The position numbers were made by a program, and so were the translations under genes. From the NCBI GenBank assembly GCA_036509255.1, contig DATCFY010000218.1:1-64000 (forward strand): a stretch of 64,000 bases of DNA, in the 5' to 3' direction. Below are positions 17,216 to 25,043 of this stretch, one piece after another. The stretch is from RYN-230 sp036509255 (GTDB taxonomy: Bacteria; Actinomycetota; Actinomycetes; Streptosporangiales; Streptosporangiaceae). A model generated the notes under the pieces. The model was given only the letters and a program-made list of their open reading frames with translations, was not told the origin of the DNA and did not search any database. How positions within the stretch are numbered: position 1 is the first letter of the stretch; the number at the start of each line of letters is the position of its first letter.

Positions 17216-17274
17216 TGAAGTTCCTCTGCGCTCAGTGATTCCTGGCCAGGCGGGGTCCTGGGACCGCTGATCCG

Positions 17275-18366
17275 TTACTCAGACCCAGCTGAATGGGTCT
17301 CGGTGGGCCATCCACCCACCGTCCGGACAGTACCCGCCACATCGACCAGGCGAGCTGGCAAGTCGAGGTTTGAGAGCCAATCCAGAGCTTGGGGGCCGCG
17401 GATGATCGCGGCGGTGCTGGCCGTGTTGGCATCCACGCAGGTCGCCGCCGCTACGGATACGGTGCGCCAGTGCACCGGGGCGGGCAGGCCAGTACGCGGG
17501 TCCAGGATGTGGTGCAGCACATCACCGCCGCGGCGCCAGCGCCGCGCCGTGGTGCTGGACGTGGCCAGGCCGCCTTCCCGGATGGCCACCACGGCGGCTG
17601 GTCCTTCTGGCAGGTCCTCCGGCCGTCCCGTGACGTCCTGCACCCGGATCCGCCAGCCGTCCTCAGGCGGCGGGCCGGCCACCGCGATATCGCCGCCCAG
17701 CCCCACCAGGACGCCGCAGCCCAGCGCCCCGGCCAGCCGCGCGGCTGAGCGGTCCGCGGCCCACGCCTTGGCCGTGGCGCCAAGATCCAGGTGGACACCG
17801 CGGGGCAGGGTCAGCCGCCTCGACCGATCGTCGAACCCGACCTGGCGCCACCCCGGCACCGCCCGGACGGTCAGCCGGACCGGGGGGCCCGCGTCGGGCA
17901 GCAGCGCGAAGTCACGGTCGTAGCCGAGGGCCGACATCGCGTCGGCCACGGTCGGGTCCACATCCCCGTCGGTGAGCCGGGCCGCGCGCAGCGCGACCGC
18001 GATCGCCTCCGCGAGCAGCGGGCTCACCTCAACTGTGCTGGCCTCAACTGTGCTGGCCTCAACTGTGCTGGCCTCTGGCGTGCTGGCCCCGGGCGTGCTG
18101 GCGGCGACCAGACTCGCGTCGGCGGGCCTTCCGCCCGCGGGGACGGCCAGCCCGGCGACCGCGCCGAGCCGCATCAGCTCGGAGTCGGGGCGGAACCGGC
18201 TGCACGCCCGGTCCACCGCGTCCAGGTCGGCTTCGAGCAACCGGCGCCCCTCGGCCAGCTGGGCCGGGTCGGTGACCAGCAGCCAGACCTGGGTGCCCAG
18301 GGCCAGCCAGTCGGCGGCGGCGGGGGCCCCTGGCTCCGGGGTGCCCGCGCCTGGCGCGGCCATCAT
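17275..18366 (-). CDS. apbE: FAD:protein FMN transferase
   Basis: A 363-residue ApbE-family protein. Visible motifs: LGTQVWLLV near the start, CSRFRPDSELMRL (~55), DGDVDPTVADAMSALGYDRDF (~150), HLDLGATAKAWAADRSA, GVLVGLGGDIAVAG (~225), HHILDPRTGLPA (~305) and CVDANTASTAAI with the metal-binding Asp. This enzyme attaches FMN covalently to Thr/Ser of exported redox proteins. No signal peptide or lipobox is evident. A five-unit, 15-bp repeat (18028-18102) inserts (STVEA)n near residues 90-112. The start overlaps the 18363-18719 gene by 4 nt. No FMN-binding-domain substrate with an SGAT-type motif is visible in the window. Confidence 0.92.
   Translation of the reverse strand: MMAAPGAGTPEPGAPAAADWLALGTQVWLLVTDPAQLAEGRRLLEADLDAVDRACSRFRPDSELMRLGAVAGLAVPAGGRPADASLVAASTPGASTPEASTVEASTVEASTVEVSPLLAEAIAVALRAARLTDGDVDPTVADAMSALGYDRDFALLPDAGPPVRLTVRAVPGWRQVGFDDRSRRLTLPRGVHLDLGATAKAWAADRSAARLAGALGCGVLVGLGGDIAVAGPPPEDGWRIRVQDVTGRPEDLPEGPAAVVAIREGGLATSSTTARRWRRGGDVLHHILDPRTGLPAPVHWRTVSVAAATCVDANTASTAAIIRGPQALDWLSNLDLPARLVDVAGTVRTVGGWPTETHSAGSE
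18028..18102. repeat. 15-bp tandem repeat inside apbE
   Basis: CTCAACTGTGCTGGC occurs three times exactly (18028-18072), followed by two diverged copies to 18102. It encodes (STVEA)n/STPEA in a surface insertion of ApbE. Gain or loss of units keeps the frame. Confidence 0.9.
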
Positions 18367-18719
18367 GAGCCGCCCGAGGTGACCTGGGCGGAGCCGGAGC
18401 TGGATGACGGCGACGAGCTGCTCGTTCCCGACGATGAGCTGCTGGTCCCCGACGATGAGCTGCCGGTGCCGGACGACGACCCGGTCGTGCTGGAGCCCCC
18501 GGAGGTTGAGTGGGCCGACGACGACCCGGACGAGGACTTGACCGAGGTGCCCGACGCGCTGGCCGCGGTGTGCGTGGCGCTGGGCAGGGTCACGGCGAGC
18601 CCGCCCGCGACGGCCAGGCCCAGGACGCCAGCCCCGGCGGTCACGGCGCGGAGCCGTCCGCGGGCCCGCTCCCGCTTCACCACGGCCGTTACGGTGCGCG
18701 GATCGCTGCTGTTCATCAT
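18363..18719 (-). CDS. Anchored Ser-rich low-complexity protein
   Basis: ATGATG at 18719 follows AAGGAG; 118 residues. A basic segment (VVKRERARGRLRAVT) precedes one hydrophobic helix (GAGVLGLAVAGGLAVTL), and the remaining ~70 residues are almost only Ser, Gly and Thr. It is paralogous in its first 55 residues to the 16799-17215 protein and is translationally coupled to apbE (4-nt overlap). The domain layout equals the anchor plus linker of actinobacterial FMN-binding proteins, but the frame ends where that domain would start. It may be a remnant or a short cell-surface protein. Confidence 0.72.
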   Translation of the reverse strand: MMNSSDPRTVTAVVKRERARGRLRAVTAGAGVLGLAVAGGLAVTLPSATHTAASASGTSVKSSSGSSSAHSTSGGSSTTGSSSGTGSSSSGTSSSSSGTSSSSPSSSSGSAQVTSGGS

Positions 18720-18862
18720 GAACTCCTTCAGGGAAGCTAACACCCCCAACTTTTCCTAACGATCTGTGGCTGGGGTTTCCACTGCATCTGCGGCGGCTCT
18801 GAATTCCTGGCGACCCCCCGCTGGCCGCCAGGGCTGGCCCGACGCGCGGGGCCCGGCGGGGC

Positions 18863-18878
18863 GGGGCTTTGGTCCTCC
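18863..18878. promoter_or_regulatory. Possible DosR/DevR-type box upstream of acg-like gene
   Basis: GGGGCTTTGGTCCTCC resembles the core GGGACTTTnGTCCC of mycobacterial DosR sites with two differences. It lies about 75-90 bp before the ATG of the Acg-type nitroreductase, whose M. tuberculosis relatives belong to the DosR regulon. It is a similarity by eye only. Confidence 0.4.
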
Positions 18879-18952
18879 GGAGTGGGGACGGATGACCCTG
18901 CGCACCGTCACAGGGTCAACGCACCCTGCTACTAAAGCATGCAGGGGGAGAT

Positions 18953-19978
18953 ATGCCCGACATCCCGCTCAGTATCAGTAAGCCTCCCACCAGTGACGCG
19001 GCCCTGACCCCGGACCAGGTGGCTTTACTGCTGGCCACCGCAGGCCGGGCGCCGTCGGTGCACAACACCCAGCCCTGGCGTTTCCGGGTGCACCGCAGCG
19101 GCCTTGACCTGCACGCCGACCAGGGCCGCCGGCTGCGGGCCATCGACCCCGAGGGCCGCGAGATGCTGATCAGCTGCGGCGCGGCCGTGTACGGGCTGCG
19201 GCTGGGCATGCGGCAGCTGGGTTACCAGGCCACCGTGGAACTGCTGCCCGATCCCGGCCATCCCAGCCTGCTCGCCCGCGTCCGGCTGGGCCGGCAGGCT
19301 CCGCTCAGCCAGGAGGAATGGGGCATGCTGGCGGCGGTACCGCACCGGCACACGCACCGCGGCCCGTTCAGCCCGGAGCCGATCCCGGCCGGGCTGCTCC
19401 CGAGGCTGCAGCATGACGCGATCGCTGAGGGAGCCACGCTTGTCCTGGTGGACGAGCGGTCCCGGAGCCGGCTGCGTGACCCGGTCGAGGCGGCGGCGCG
19501 CTGGCAGCAACACAATCCGATGGTCCGCGGGGAGCTGCGGAACTGGACCCGGGCGCGGGGCAGCGGCACCAGGGACGGCGTGCCCGCGAGTGCCTATACC
19601 GCCCTGGCCGGTGGCCAGGAAGCGAAGGCCTGCTGGGACGGCGCGCTCGCGCGGCGCGATTTCGATCAGGGCCGCGGTGAGGGCCAGCTCGAAGCCGGCG
19701 GCCTGCCGCCCTCGGCGACCGCCATCCTGCTCACCGCGGGGGACACGCCCACCGACTGGTTGCGCGCCGGGCAGGCGCTGAACCGGATGCTGGTGGATGC
19801 CGCAAGCTCGTGGGTATTCGCCACGCTGAACAGCCAGCCCATGGAGTCGCCGCCGCTGCGGACGCTGGTCCGGTCCCGGCTGTTCCTTCCCGGCGCGCCG
19901 CAGATGCTGCTGGAGTTCGGGCGGGCGCACACCGCCGCCGCCACGGCCCGGCGGCCTGTCGAGGACCTGATCTTCTAG
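18953..19978 (+). CDS. Acg-family nitroreductase-like protein
   Basis: ATG 18953 follows AGGGGGA. The 341-residue protein has the Acg/Rv2032 architecture, two degenerate nitroreductase halves in one chain: LLATAGRAPSVHNTQPWRFRV near residue 25, ISCGAAVYGLRLGMRQLGY (~70), PHRHTHRGPF (~128), and in the second half PTDWLRAGQALNRMLVDAA and NSQPMESPPLR. Mycobacterial Acg proteins bind FMN with a lid covering the active site and are induced by hypoxia through DosR; sequestration of flavin rather than catalysis has been proposed. A DosR-like box lies upstream. Its stop overlaps that of the convergent CYTH gene in the palindrome CTAG. Confidence 0.88.
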   Translation: MPDIPLSISKPPTSDAALTPDQVALLLATAGRAPSVHNTQPWRFRVHRSGLDLHADQGRRLRAIDPEGREMLISCGAAVYGLRLGMRQLGYQATVELLPDPGHPSLLARVRLGRQAPLSQEEWGMLAAVPHRHTHRGPFSPEPIPAGLLPRLQHDAIAEGATLVLVDERSRSRLRDPVEAAARWQQHNPMVRGELRNWTRARGSGTRDGVPASAYTALAGGQEAKACWDGALARRDFDQGRGEGQLEAGGLPPSATAILLTAGDTPTDWLRAGQALNRMLVDAASSWVFATLNSQPMESPPLRTLVRSRLFLPGAPQMLLEFGRAHTAAATARRPVEDLIF

Positions 19979-20601
19979 TCCGTGCCCAGGACCCGGGCCA
20001 GCTTCGAGGCCGACTTGGACGGCCTGGCCCCCGCCGCAGCCAGCCCGGCCGCGGCCGCGTCCAGCAGCTCTGGCGTGCCCTCCTTCAGCTCGACCTCCAC
20101 CTCCCGCCAGGAGTCCTGCGGCCGCCAACGTTCCGGGTCCGCCGGGTCCGGCCGCGACCCGGTGACCCGGTCATCGGCCACCTCCGCCAGGACCTGGCCC
20201 GCCTCGTCCAGCAGCCGGCGCACCGTGCGCTGGGTCTCCAGCCGCGCGACCGGCCGGAGCGGCGCGCCGCCCGACCAGCGGGCGACCTCGGCAGCGATCT
20301 CGCCGGGGACTGTCCGCCCCGGCTGGCCGAGGGGGAAATGCACTTCACGCCGGGTATCCCCGCCGACCGGCAGCTTGATGTGCCAGCCCGCGTCGTCACC
20401 GCCGGTCCGGCGGCGCAGCGTGATGTGCGAGCCGATCAGCTGCAGGTCGTCGGTGTCGAAGTAGGTCGCGGCCAGATGCTGCACGTCCGGCGGGGTCATC
20501 CTGACGGCGCCGCCTGACCCGGCCAGATCCGGGACGACAAACCCGGCATCCACGTCATACTTCCGCTCGGTCTCGATCTGCTCCTGCTCACCAGTGGCCA
20601 T
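19975..20601 (-). CDS. CYTH-domain protein (triphosphate tunnel type)
   Basis: A 208-residue CYTH protein with the signature ETERKYDV at residues ~10-17, YFDTDDLQL, ITLRRRTGGDDAGWHIKLP and, towards the C terminus, WREVEVELKEGTPELL and SKSASKLARVLG. The alternating acidic and basic strands form a tunnel that binds triphosphate or organic phosphates with divalent metal. Many actinobacterial CYTH proteins carry a C-terminal CHAD domain; none is present here. TAACCT lies 6 nt before the ATG, indicating a leaderless transcript. Confidence 0.9.
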   Translation of the reverse strand: MATGEQEQIETERKYDVDAGFVVPDLAGSGGAVRMTPPDVQHLAATYFDTDDLQLIGSHITLRRRTGGDDAGWHIKLPVGGDTRREVHFPLGQPGRTVPGEIAAEVARWSGGAPLRPVARLETQRTVRRLLDEAGQVLAEVADDRVTGSRPDPADPERWRPQDSWREVEVELKEGTPELLDAAAAGLAAAGARPSKSASKLARVLGTD

Positions 20602-20607
20602 GGTCTG

Positions 20608-20613
20608 AGGTTA
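20608..20613 (-). promoter_or_regulatory. Leaderless-type -10 hexamer TAACCT
   Basis: On the minus strand TAACCT is followed by 6 nt and the ATG (20601) of the CYTH gene; no ribosome binding site is seen. Confidence 0.55.
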
Positions 20614-20828
20614 CGAGGATCCCCTCCGCCGGGGGCATCGGCGGGGGCCGGCGGGCTGCCGGGCCGAATTCTCCCCTGTAACGGCAAACGCGCAGCCAGC
20701 GATGTGGACGGGCCGCGTGTTTCACCAGTGATTCGCTGACCGCGATGCCAAACTGCGTGGTGACGTTTCGTAGGCGGGGGAGTGCCGGCCGTGTCGGGGG
20801 CCGGGCTGGGGTGACGGGGGAATGCGCA

Positions 20829-21665
20829 ATGGGTCTCATCACGGATGTGCACGGTACGGCCGAGGGGTATGAGGCGGTGGCTCTTCCCCTGCTGCTGGAG
20901 GAGCCGTCGGGAACGCACGGCCTGGACGGGGCGGTGCTCCGCCGCCGCAGCGCCCGCCCGACCAAGCGGGCGGTGATCTACCTGCACTGCATGAGCGACT
21001 CGTTCGTGCCGGCGGACCTGGCCAGCTGGTACACCGAGCGCGGGTTCCACTTCTACGTCGCTGACCTGCGCCGGCTGGGGGACCCGGCCCGGCCGCCCGC
21101 GGAGACCCAGGCCGAGGAGCTCGGGGAGTACCTCGCCTGCCTGGACACGGCCGTGCGGCACGTCCGGGACGCGGACGGCATCGAGACCGTGGTGCTCTGC
21201 GCCCACGCCACCGGGGCGATCATCGCGGCGCTCTGGTGCCACGCACGGCGGGCCAGTCAGCCCGCCGACGCGCTGGTCATGGCCAGTCCCTCGTTCGGGA
21301 GCGGCTCGTGGGTGGCCCGCACGGTCGGCCGCCGGGTCACCGTGCCCAGCCGCCGCACCCCTCCGCTGCTGACCGTGGCCCGGCGGCGGGTCCGGCGCGG
21401 GCTGGACATCAGCTGCCCGGTCCTGGTGCTGTGCCCGTCGGAGGACTGGGACGCGCCCGGCGGCACCGGCGGGCTGCTCGCGATCCCGGTCGCGGGGCGC
21501 AAGACCACGATCCGGCTCGGCGCGCACGTGACCTGGCTCCGACTCGACGGGGCCCAGCCTGGGCAGGCGCTGCCCGGCGGGGCGGCCCGCAAGCGCGTGT
21601 TCGACGAACTCGCCCGCTGGCTGAGTGCCTACCTGTCCAGCCAGATCCGCGACCAGCTGCTGTAG
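20829..21665 (+). CDS. Alpha/beta hydrolase-like protein lacking the nucleophile Ser
   Basis: Start taken at ATG 20829; an upstream frame from 20745 adds basic non-homologous residues. The 278-residue product follows a serine-aminopeptidase/lysophospholipase-like family: LRRRSARPTKRAVIYLHCMSD, FYVADLRRLGDPARP, ELGEYLACLDTAVRHVRDADG. At the nucleophile elbow, where relatives have (N/G)HSTGG, this protein reads CAHATGA, so Ser is replaced by Ala (~residue 127). The C-terminal region keeps LVLCPSEDWD and LGAHVTW. It is therefore probably a pseudoenzyme or uses a different mechanism. The frame is intact. Confidence 0.8.
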   Translation: MGLITDVHGTAEGYEAVALPLLLEEPSGTHGLDGAVLRRRSARPTKRAVIYLHCMSDSFVPADLASWYTERGFHFYVADLRRLGDPARPPAETQAEELGEYLACLDTAVRHVRDADGIETVVLCAHATGAIIAALWCHARRASQPADALVMASPSFGSGSWVARTVGRRVTVPSRRTPPLLTVARRRVRRGLDISCPVLVLCPSEDWDAPGGTGGLLAIPVAGRKTTIRLGAHVTWLRLDGAQPGQALPGGAARKRVFDELARWLSAYLSSQIRDQLL

Positions 21666-21711
21666 CGCGGGTGACCGGCGGCGGGCGAGGTCTTCGTTGC
21701 GGAAAGAAAGG

Positions 21712-23451
21712 TCAGCTGACGGACACCGTGATGCTCGGGTAGCCACTCGCCCCGTTGGGTTCGGGTGGTTCCTGCAGCGCGGTCTGCGTGTACCCGGTCG
21801 CGTCCGTGGCGCGCGACTCGATGGCGTGGGTACCGTGCGTCGCATCCCACTCCCAGACCCACTGCCGCCAGGTGTCGATCCCCGGGACCGCGGCCAGCCG
21901 CGCCTGCTGCCACGGCCCGCCGTCTACCCGCACGTGCACCGCGTCGATCCCCTTGTGCTGGGCCCAGGCCACCCCGGCCACTGCCGTCCGGCCCGCGGAG
22001 ACCGAGCTGAGCGGCACGTCGATACGGGACTCCGTCTTGATCGGGGCCCGCTGTGACCACCCGCGCTGGGCCCAGTAAGCGAGCTCGCCGCGGAAGGTCG
22101 TCACCTTGATGTCGGTCACCCACTTGGTGGCGGACACGTACCCGTACAGCCCGGGCACCACCATCCGCGCCGGGAAGCCGTGGGCCACCGGCAGCGGCTT
22201 CCCGTTCATGGCCACCGCCAGCAGCGCATCCCGGCCGTCCATGACCGTCTGGATGGGGGTACCCGACGTGAAACCGTCGACCGAGGTGCAGATCAGCTGC
22301 TCGGCGCCGGCCCGGGGCCGAGCCTCCCGCAGCAGGCTGGCCAGGCTGGCGCCGAGCCACTTGGCGTTGCCGATGTAGGGGCCGGCCACCGGATTCGAGA
22401 CGCAGCAGAGGGTGATGTAGTCCTCGATCAGCGGGCGCTTCAGGAGCTCGTGAAAGTCGATGGTGATCTCGCGCTCGACCATCCCGTGGATGCGCAGCTG
22501 CCAGGACTGGGGCGCGACCTGGGGCAGGATCAGCGCGGTGTCCACCCGGTAGAACGACGAGTTCGGGGTGATGAACGAGCTCAGGCCCTTGATGCCGAGA
22601 TCCACGCCACTGGGCAGCGGCGGTACCGGCTCCGCGGCCTTCGGGAACCGGATGCGGGCCAGCGCGGTGGACACGCTGGAACGCTCCGAGAGGGTCCGCC
22701 CGCCCAGGGTGCCGACGCCGCCGGCCGCCAGGGCCACCACGCCGGCGGCCAGGAAGCTGCGGCGGCCAGGCTGCCAGGGGGCCCGGGGCGGCTCGCCCGA
22801 CGGCGGGCCGCTGCGGGCCCGGGCGACGGGCCGCGGCTGATCCGCGGGAGCGGGGGCCGGCGGCCGGTCGTCTGCAGGGCCCGCGCCCGGGGCCGGTGGA
22901 TCGGCCAGCGCGGGGTCGGCGGGCACGCTGAAGTCGGGGGGCGGGGCGGTGCCCCGGGGCCGCGGCGTATCGGCCTGGGCCGCGGGTGCGGACTTGCGCC
23001 GAACCCGGCCGCCGGCCGCGCGGACCAGCAGTTTCAGCGCGTACGCTCCCACCAGCGCGCCGATCAGGGTGGGCAGCGCGTCCCAGAGCACGGCGTTCGG
23101 CCGGGTCAGCGCGGCGGCCAGGCCGATGACCGCGAAAATGGCGAGCCCGATGTAGCCGTAACGGAGGTTGCGCATCGCGGCGATCCCGATGACCGCGGAA
23201 AGCAGGGCGAGCAGCACCAGGATGCCGATGACCAGCACGGTCTTGTCGTGCGAGCCGAACGCCGAGATGGCAAAATTCTTCACTGCAGGCGGGGTATGGT
23301 CGATGGCGGCGCTGCCGACGGCCGCCACGGGGGATCCCTGCGGCCGGCCGATCCCGGCCACGAGCTGACCCACCCCGAGCGCGACCCAGGCCATCAGCAG
23401 GCCGACAATTACTCCACGCCAGGCTGCGGGGGAGTCAGAACCATCTCTCAC
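21712..23451 (-). CDS. Membrane-anchored molybdopterin-dependent oxidoreductase (sulfite-oxidase fold)
   Basis: Start placed at GTG 23451, exactly 7 nt after an ECF-type -10 (CGAAT); an ATG at 23514 would leave no room for the promoter. The 579-residue protein has about five N-terminal helices, a Pro/Ala-rich linker (~150-225), an RRSFLAAGVVALAAGG Tat-like helix, and then the sulfite-oxidase fold: SFYRVDTALILPQV, LRIHGMV, the cofactor Cys in YITLCCVSNPVAG (~348), NAKWLGASL, HGFPARMVVPGLYGY and SATKWVTDI, with a C-terminal dimerisation domain. It faces the extracytoplasmic side. It is divergent from sigK and probably a SigK target; in other actinobacteria this gene is also a sigK neighbour. 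Confidence 0.9.
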   Translation of the reverse strand: MRDGSDSPAAWRGVIVGLLMAWVALGVGQLVAGIGRPQGSPVAAVGSAAIDHTPPAVKNFAISAFGSHDKTVLVIGILVLLALLSAVIGIAAMRNLRYGYIGLAIFAVIGLAAALTRPNAVLWDALPTLIGALVGAYALKLLVRAAGGRVRRKSAPAAQADTPRPRGTAPPPDFSVPADPALADPPAPGAGPADDRPPAPAPADQPRPVARARSGPPSGEPPRAPWQPGRRSFLAAGVVALAAGGVGTLGGRTLSERSSVSTALARIRFPKAAEPVPPLPSGVDLGIKGLSSFITPNSSFYRVDTALILPQVAPQSWQLRIHGMVEREITIDFHELLKRPLIEDYITLCCVSNPVAGPYIGNAKWLGASLASLLREARPRAGAEQLICTSVDGFTSGTPIQTVMDGRDALLAVAMNGKPLPVAHGFPARMVVPGLYGYVSATKWVTDIKVTTFRGELAYWAQRGWSQRAPIKTESRIDVPLSSVSAGRTAVAGVAWAQHKGIDAVHVRVDGGPWQQARLAAVPGIDTWRQWVWEWDATHGTHAIESRATDATGYTQTALQEPPEPNGASGYPSITVSVS

Positions 23452-23458
23452 AGGCTCT

Positions 23459-23485
23459 ATTCGTAGCCGACGGCGAAGCGGATTG
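23459..23485 (-). promoter_or_regulatory. ECF (SigK-type) promoter of the molybdopterin oxidoreductase gene
   Basis: On the minus strand: -35 CAATCC (23485-23480), 16-nt spacer, -10 CGAAT (23463-23459), then 7 nt to the GTG at 23451. It matches the published mycobacterial SigK consensus (CCATCC, 16-17 nt, CCGAATC) and mirrors the sigK promoter in an 11-bp inverted repeat CGGCTACGAAT. Confidence 0.7.
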
Positions 23486-23506
23486 CCGCGGATTGGCCCG
23501 GACGGC

Positions 23507-23534
23507 CAAGCCACCCGGGATCCGGCTACGAATT
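23507..23534 (+). promoter_or_regulatory. ECF (SigK-type) autoregulatory promoter of sigK
   Basis: -35 CAAGCC (23507-23512), 16-nt spacer, -10 CGAATT (23529-23534). The shared element CGGCTACGAAT (23523-23533) is the inverted twin of 23459-23469. The GTG at 23541 lies 7 nt after CGAAT. Confidence 0.7.
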
Positions 23535-23540
23535 AAGGAC

Positions 23541-24197
23541 GTGCGGATGACCGATGGCCAGCCCTCGCTCCCGGCCAGCGGCCAGGAGACCGGCGGCCAG
23601 CAGGCTCGCAGCCCCGGGGCGGGCGAGCCAGGCTCCGGGGGACGGGCTGGCGACCAGAGCGGCGGCGACCTCGGAGCGCTGCTCGGCCAGGTGGCCCGGG
23701 GGGACGAGAACGCGTTCGGCGTGGTCTACGGGCAGGTCTGCGGGCACGTGTTCGGCGTCGCCCGGAGCGTCCTGCGTGACCCGGCCCAGGCCGAGGAGGT
23801 CGCCCAGGAAGTCTTGCTGGAAGTGTGGCGCGACGCGGCCCGCTTCGACGCCGGCCGGGGCACCGCGATGACCTGGGTGATGACCCTCGCGCACCGGCGG
23901 GCCGTGGACCGGGTGCGGTCCGAGCAGGCTGCCGCCGACCGTGAGCAGCGCGCGGCCCGGGCCGACGTCGCCTACGACGTGGTCGCGGAGACCGTGGCCG
24001 CGCGGCTGGACGCCGAGCGGGTCCGCCGCTGCCTGGGCGCGCTCACCGACCTGCAGCAGGAGTCCATCACCCTGGCGTACTACCGGGGCTGCACCTACCG
24101 TGAGGTGGCCGGGCTGCTGAAGGTGCCGGTGGGAACCGTGAAGACGAGGATGCGCGACGGCCTGATCCGGCTCCGCGACTGCCTGGGGGTGGACTAG
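23541..24197 (+). CDS. sigK: ECF RNA polymerase sigma factor SigK
   Basis: A 218-residue ECF sigma factor. Start set at GTG 23541, 7 nt after the -10; ATG 23547 is an alternative with AAGGA upstream. After a ~45-residue Gly/Ser-rich leader, region 2 reads FGVVYGQVCGHVFGVARSVLRDPAQAEEVAQEVLLEVWRDA and TWVMTLAHRRAVDRVR. Region 4 reads LTDLQQESITLAYYRGCTYREVAGLLKVPVGTVKTRMRDGL. The sequence and the adjacent anti-sigma gene identify SigK. It presumably transcribes itself, rskA and the divergent molybdopterin oxidoreductase gene from the paired promoters. Confidence 0.92.
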   Translation: MRMTDGQPSLPASGQETGGQQARSPGAGEPGSGGRAGDQSGGDLGALLGQVARGDENAFGVVYGQVCGHVFGVARSVLRDPAQAEEVAQEVLLEVWRDAARFDAGRGTAMTWVMTLAHRRAVDRVRSEQAAADREQRAARADVAYDVVAETVAARLDAERVRRCLGALTDLQQESITLAYYRGCTYREVAGLLKVPVGTVKTRMRDGLIRLRDCLGVD

Positions 24198-24200
24198 GCG

Positions 24201-24974
24201 GTGAGCAGGTTCAGGTTCCGCCGCATCGATCCGCACACGCTGGCGGGGGCCTACGCCCTCGACGCCCTCGGGGAGGCCGACCGGGTGCGTTTCGAGCGGC
24301 ACCTCAGCGGCTGCCCCTCCTGCGACCAGGAAGCCCGGGGACTGCGGGAGGCCACCGCGCGGCTGGCGGACGCGCTGGTCACCCAGCCGCCGGAGGGGAT
24401 GCGCGAGCGGGTGATGGCCGCCGCGGTGCGCACCCGGCAGAACCCGCCGGTGTCCCGGCCGGACCGGGCCGCCTGGCCGGCCCGGGTGGCGAAGCCGGCC
24501 AGGGGCTGGTGGCCGGGCCGCCGGTGGGGGATCGTTATCGCCGCCGGCGTGCTGGCCATCGCCGTGGCGTTCGGCGGCCTGGCGTTCCACACCCAGCAGC
24601 AGCTCAACCAGGAGCGGGACCGCAGCCGCGCCATCGGCGCGGTGCTGAACGCGCCGGACGCCACCATGATGACGGTCGCGGCCACGACCCGGGGGACCGT
24701 CACCATCGTGATGTCCCACCGGGCCCGGGCGCTCGTCTTCACCTCGGCCCGGCTGCCCCCGCTCCCGTCCTCGCAGCGTTACGAGCTGTGGCTGATGGGC
24801 CGCACCGGGCCCCGGGCGGCGGGCATGCTGCCCCAGCCGCGCGCCGGGATGACAGCCCCGGTCATCGTGTCCGGCCTGCGGTCAGGCGACATGGTCGCGG
24901 TGTCCGCCGAACCGGCCAGCGGGGCCAGCCAGCCCACCTCGCGGATGGTCATGAAAGTTGTGCTGCCTTCTTGA
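24201..24974 (+). CDS. rskA: Anti-sigma-K factor RskA
   Basis: GTG 24201 lies 3 nt after the sigK stop. The 257-residue protein has an N-terminal cytoplasmic anti-sigma domain (DPHTLAGAYALDALGEADRVRFERHL) with a zinc-binding-like HLSGCPSCDQE, one transmembrane helix (GIVIAAGVLAIAVAFGGLAF, ~112-132), and an extracytoplasmic RskA C-terminal domain (DATMMTVAATTRGTVTIVMS, YELWLMGRTGPRAAGML). It binds SigK at the membrane until regulated proteolysis releases it; in mycobacteria this responds to redox conditions. Confidence 0.92.
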   Translation: MSRFRFRRIDPHTLAGAYALDALGEADRVRFERHLSGCPSCDQEARGLREATARLADALVTQPPEGMRERVMAAAVRTRQNPPVSRPDRAAWPARVAKPARGWWPGRRWGIVIAAGVLAIAVAFGGLAFHTQQQLNQERDRSRAIGAVLNAPDATMMTVAATTRGTVTIVMSHRARALVFTSARLPPLPSSQRYELWLMGRTGPRAAGMLPQPRAGMTAPVIVSGLRSGDMVAVSAEPASGASQPTSRMVMKVVLPS

Positions 24975-25029
24975 TCGCTCCTGCCGCGGGGGTTGCGGCG
25001 GGCGGTTTCCGCTGGCGTCGGCGGCAGGC

Positions 25030-25035
25030 TAACGT
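25030..25035 (+). promoter_or_regulatory. Leaderless-type -10 hexamer TAACGT
   Basis: TAACGT ends 8 nt before the GTG at 25044. Confidence 0.45.
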
Positions 25036-25043
25036 GGGGACCC

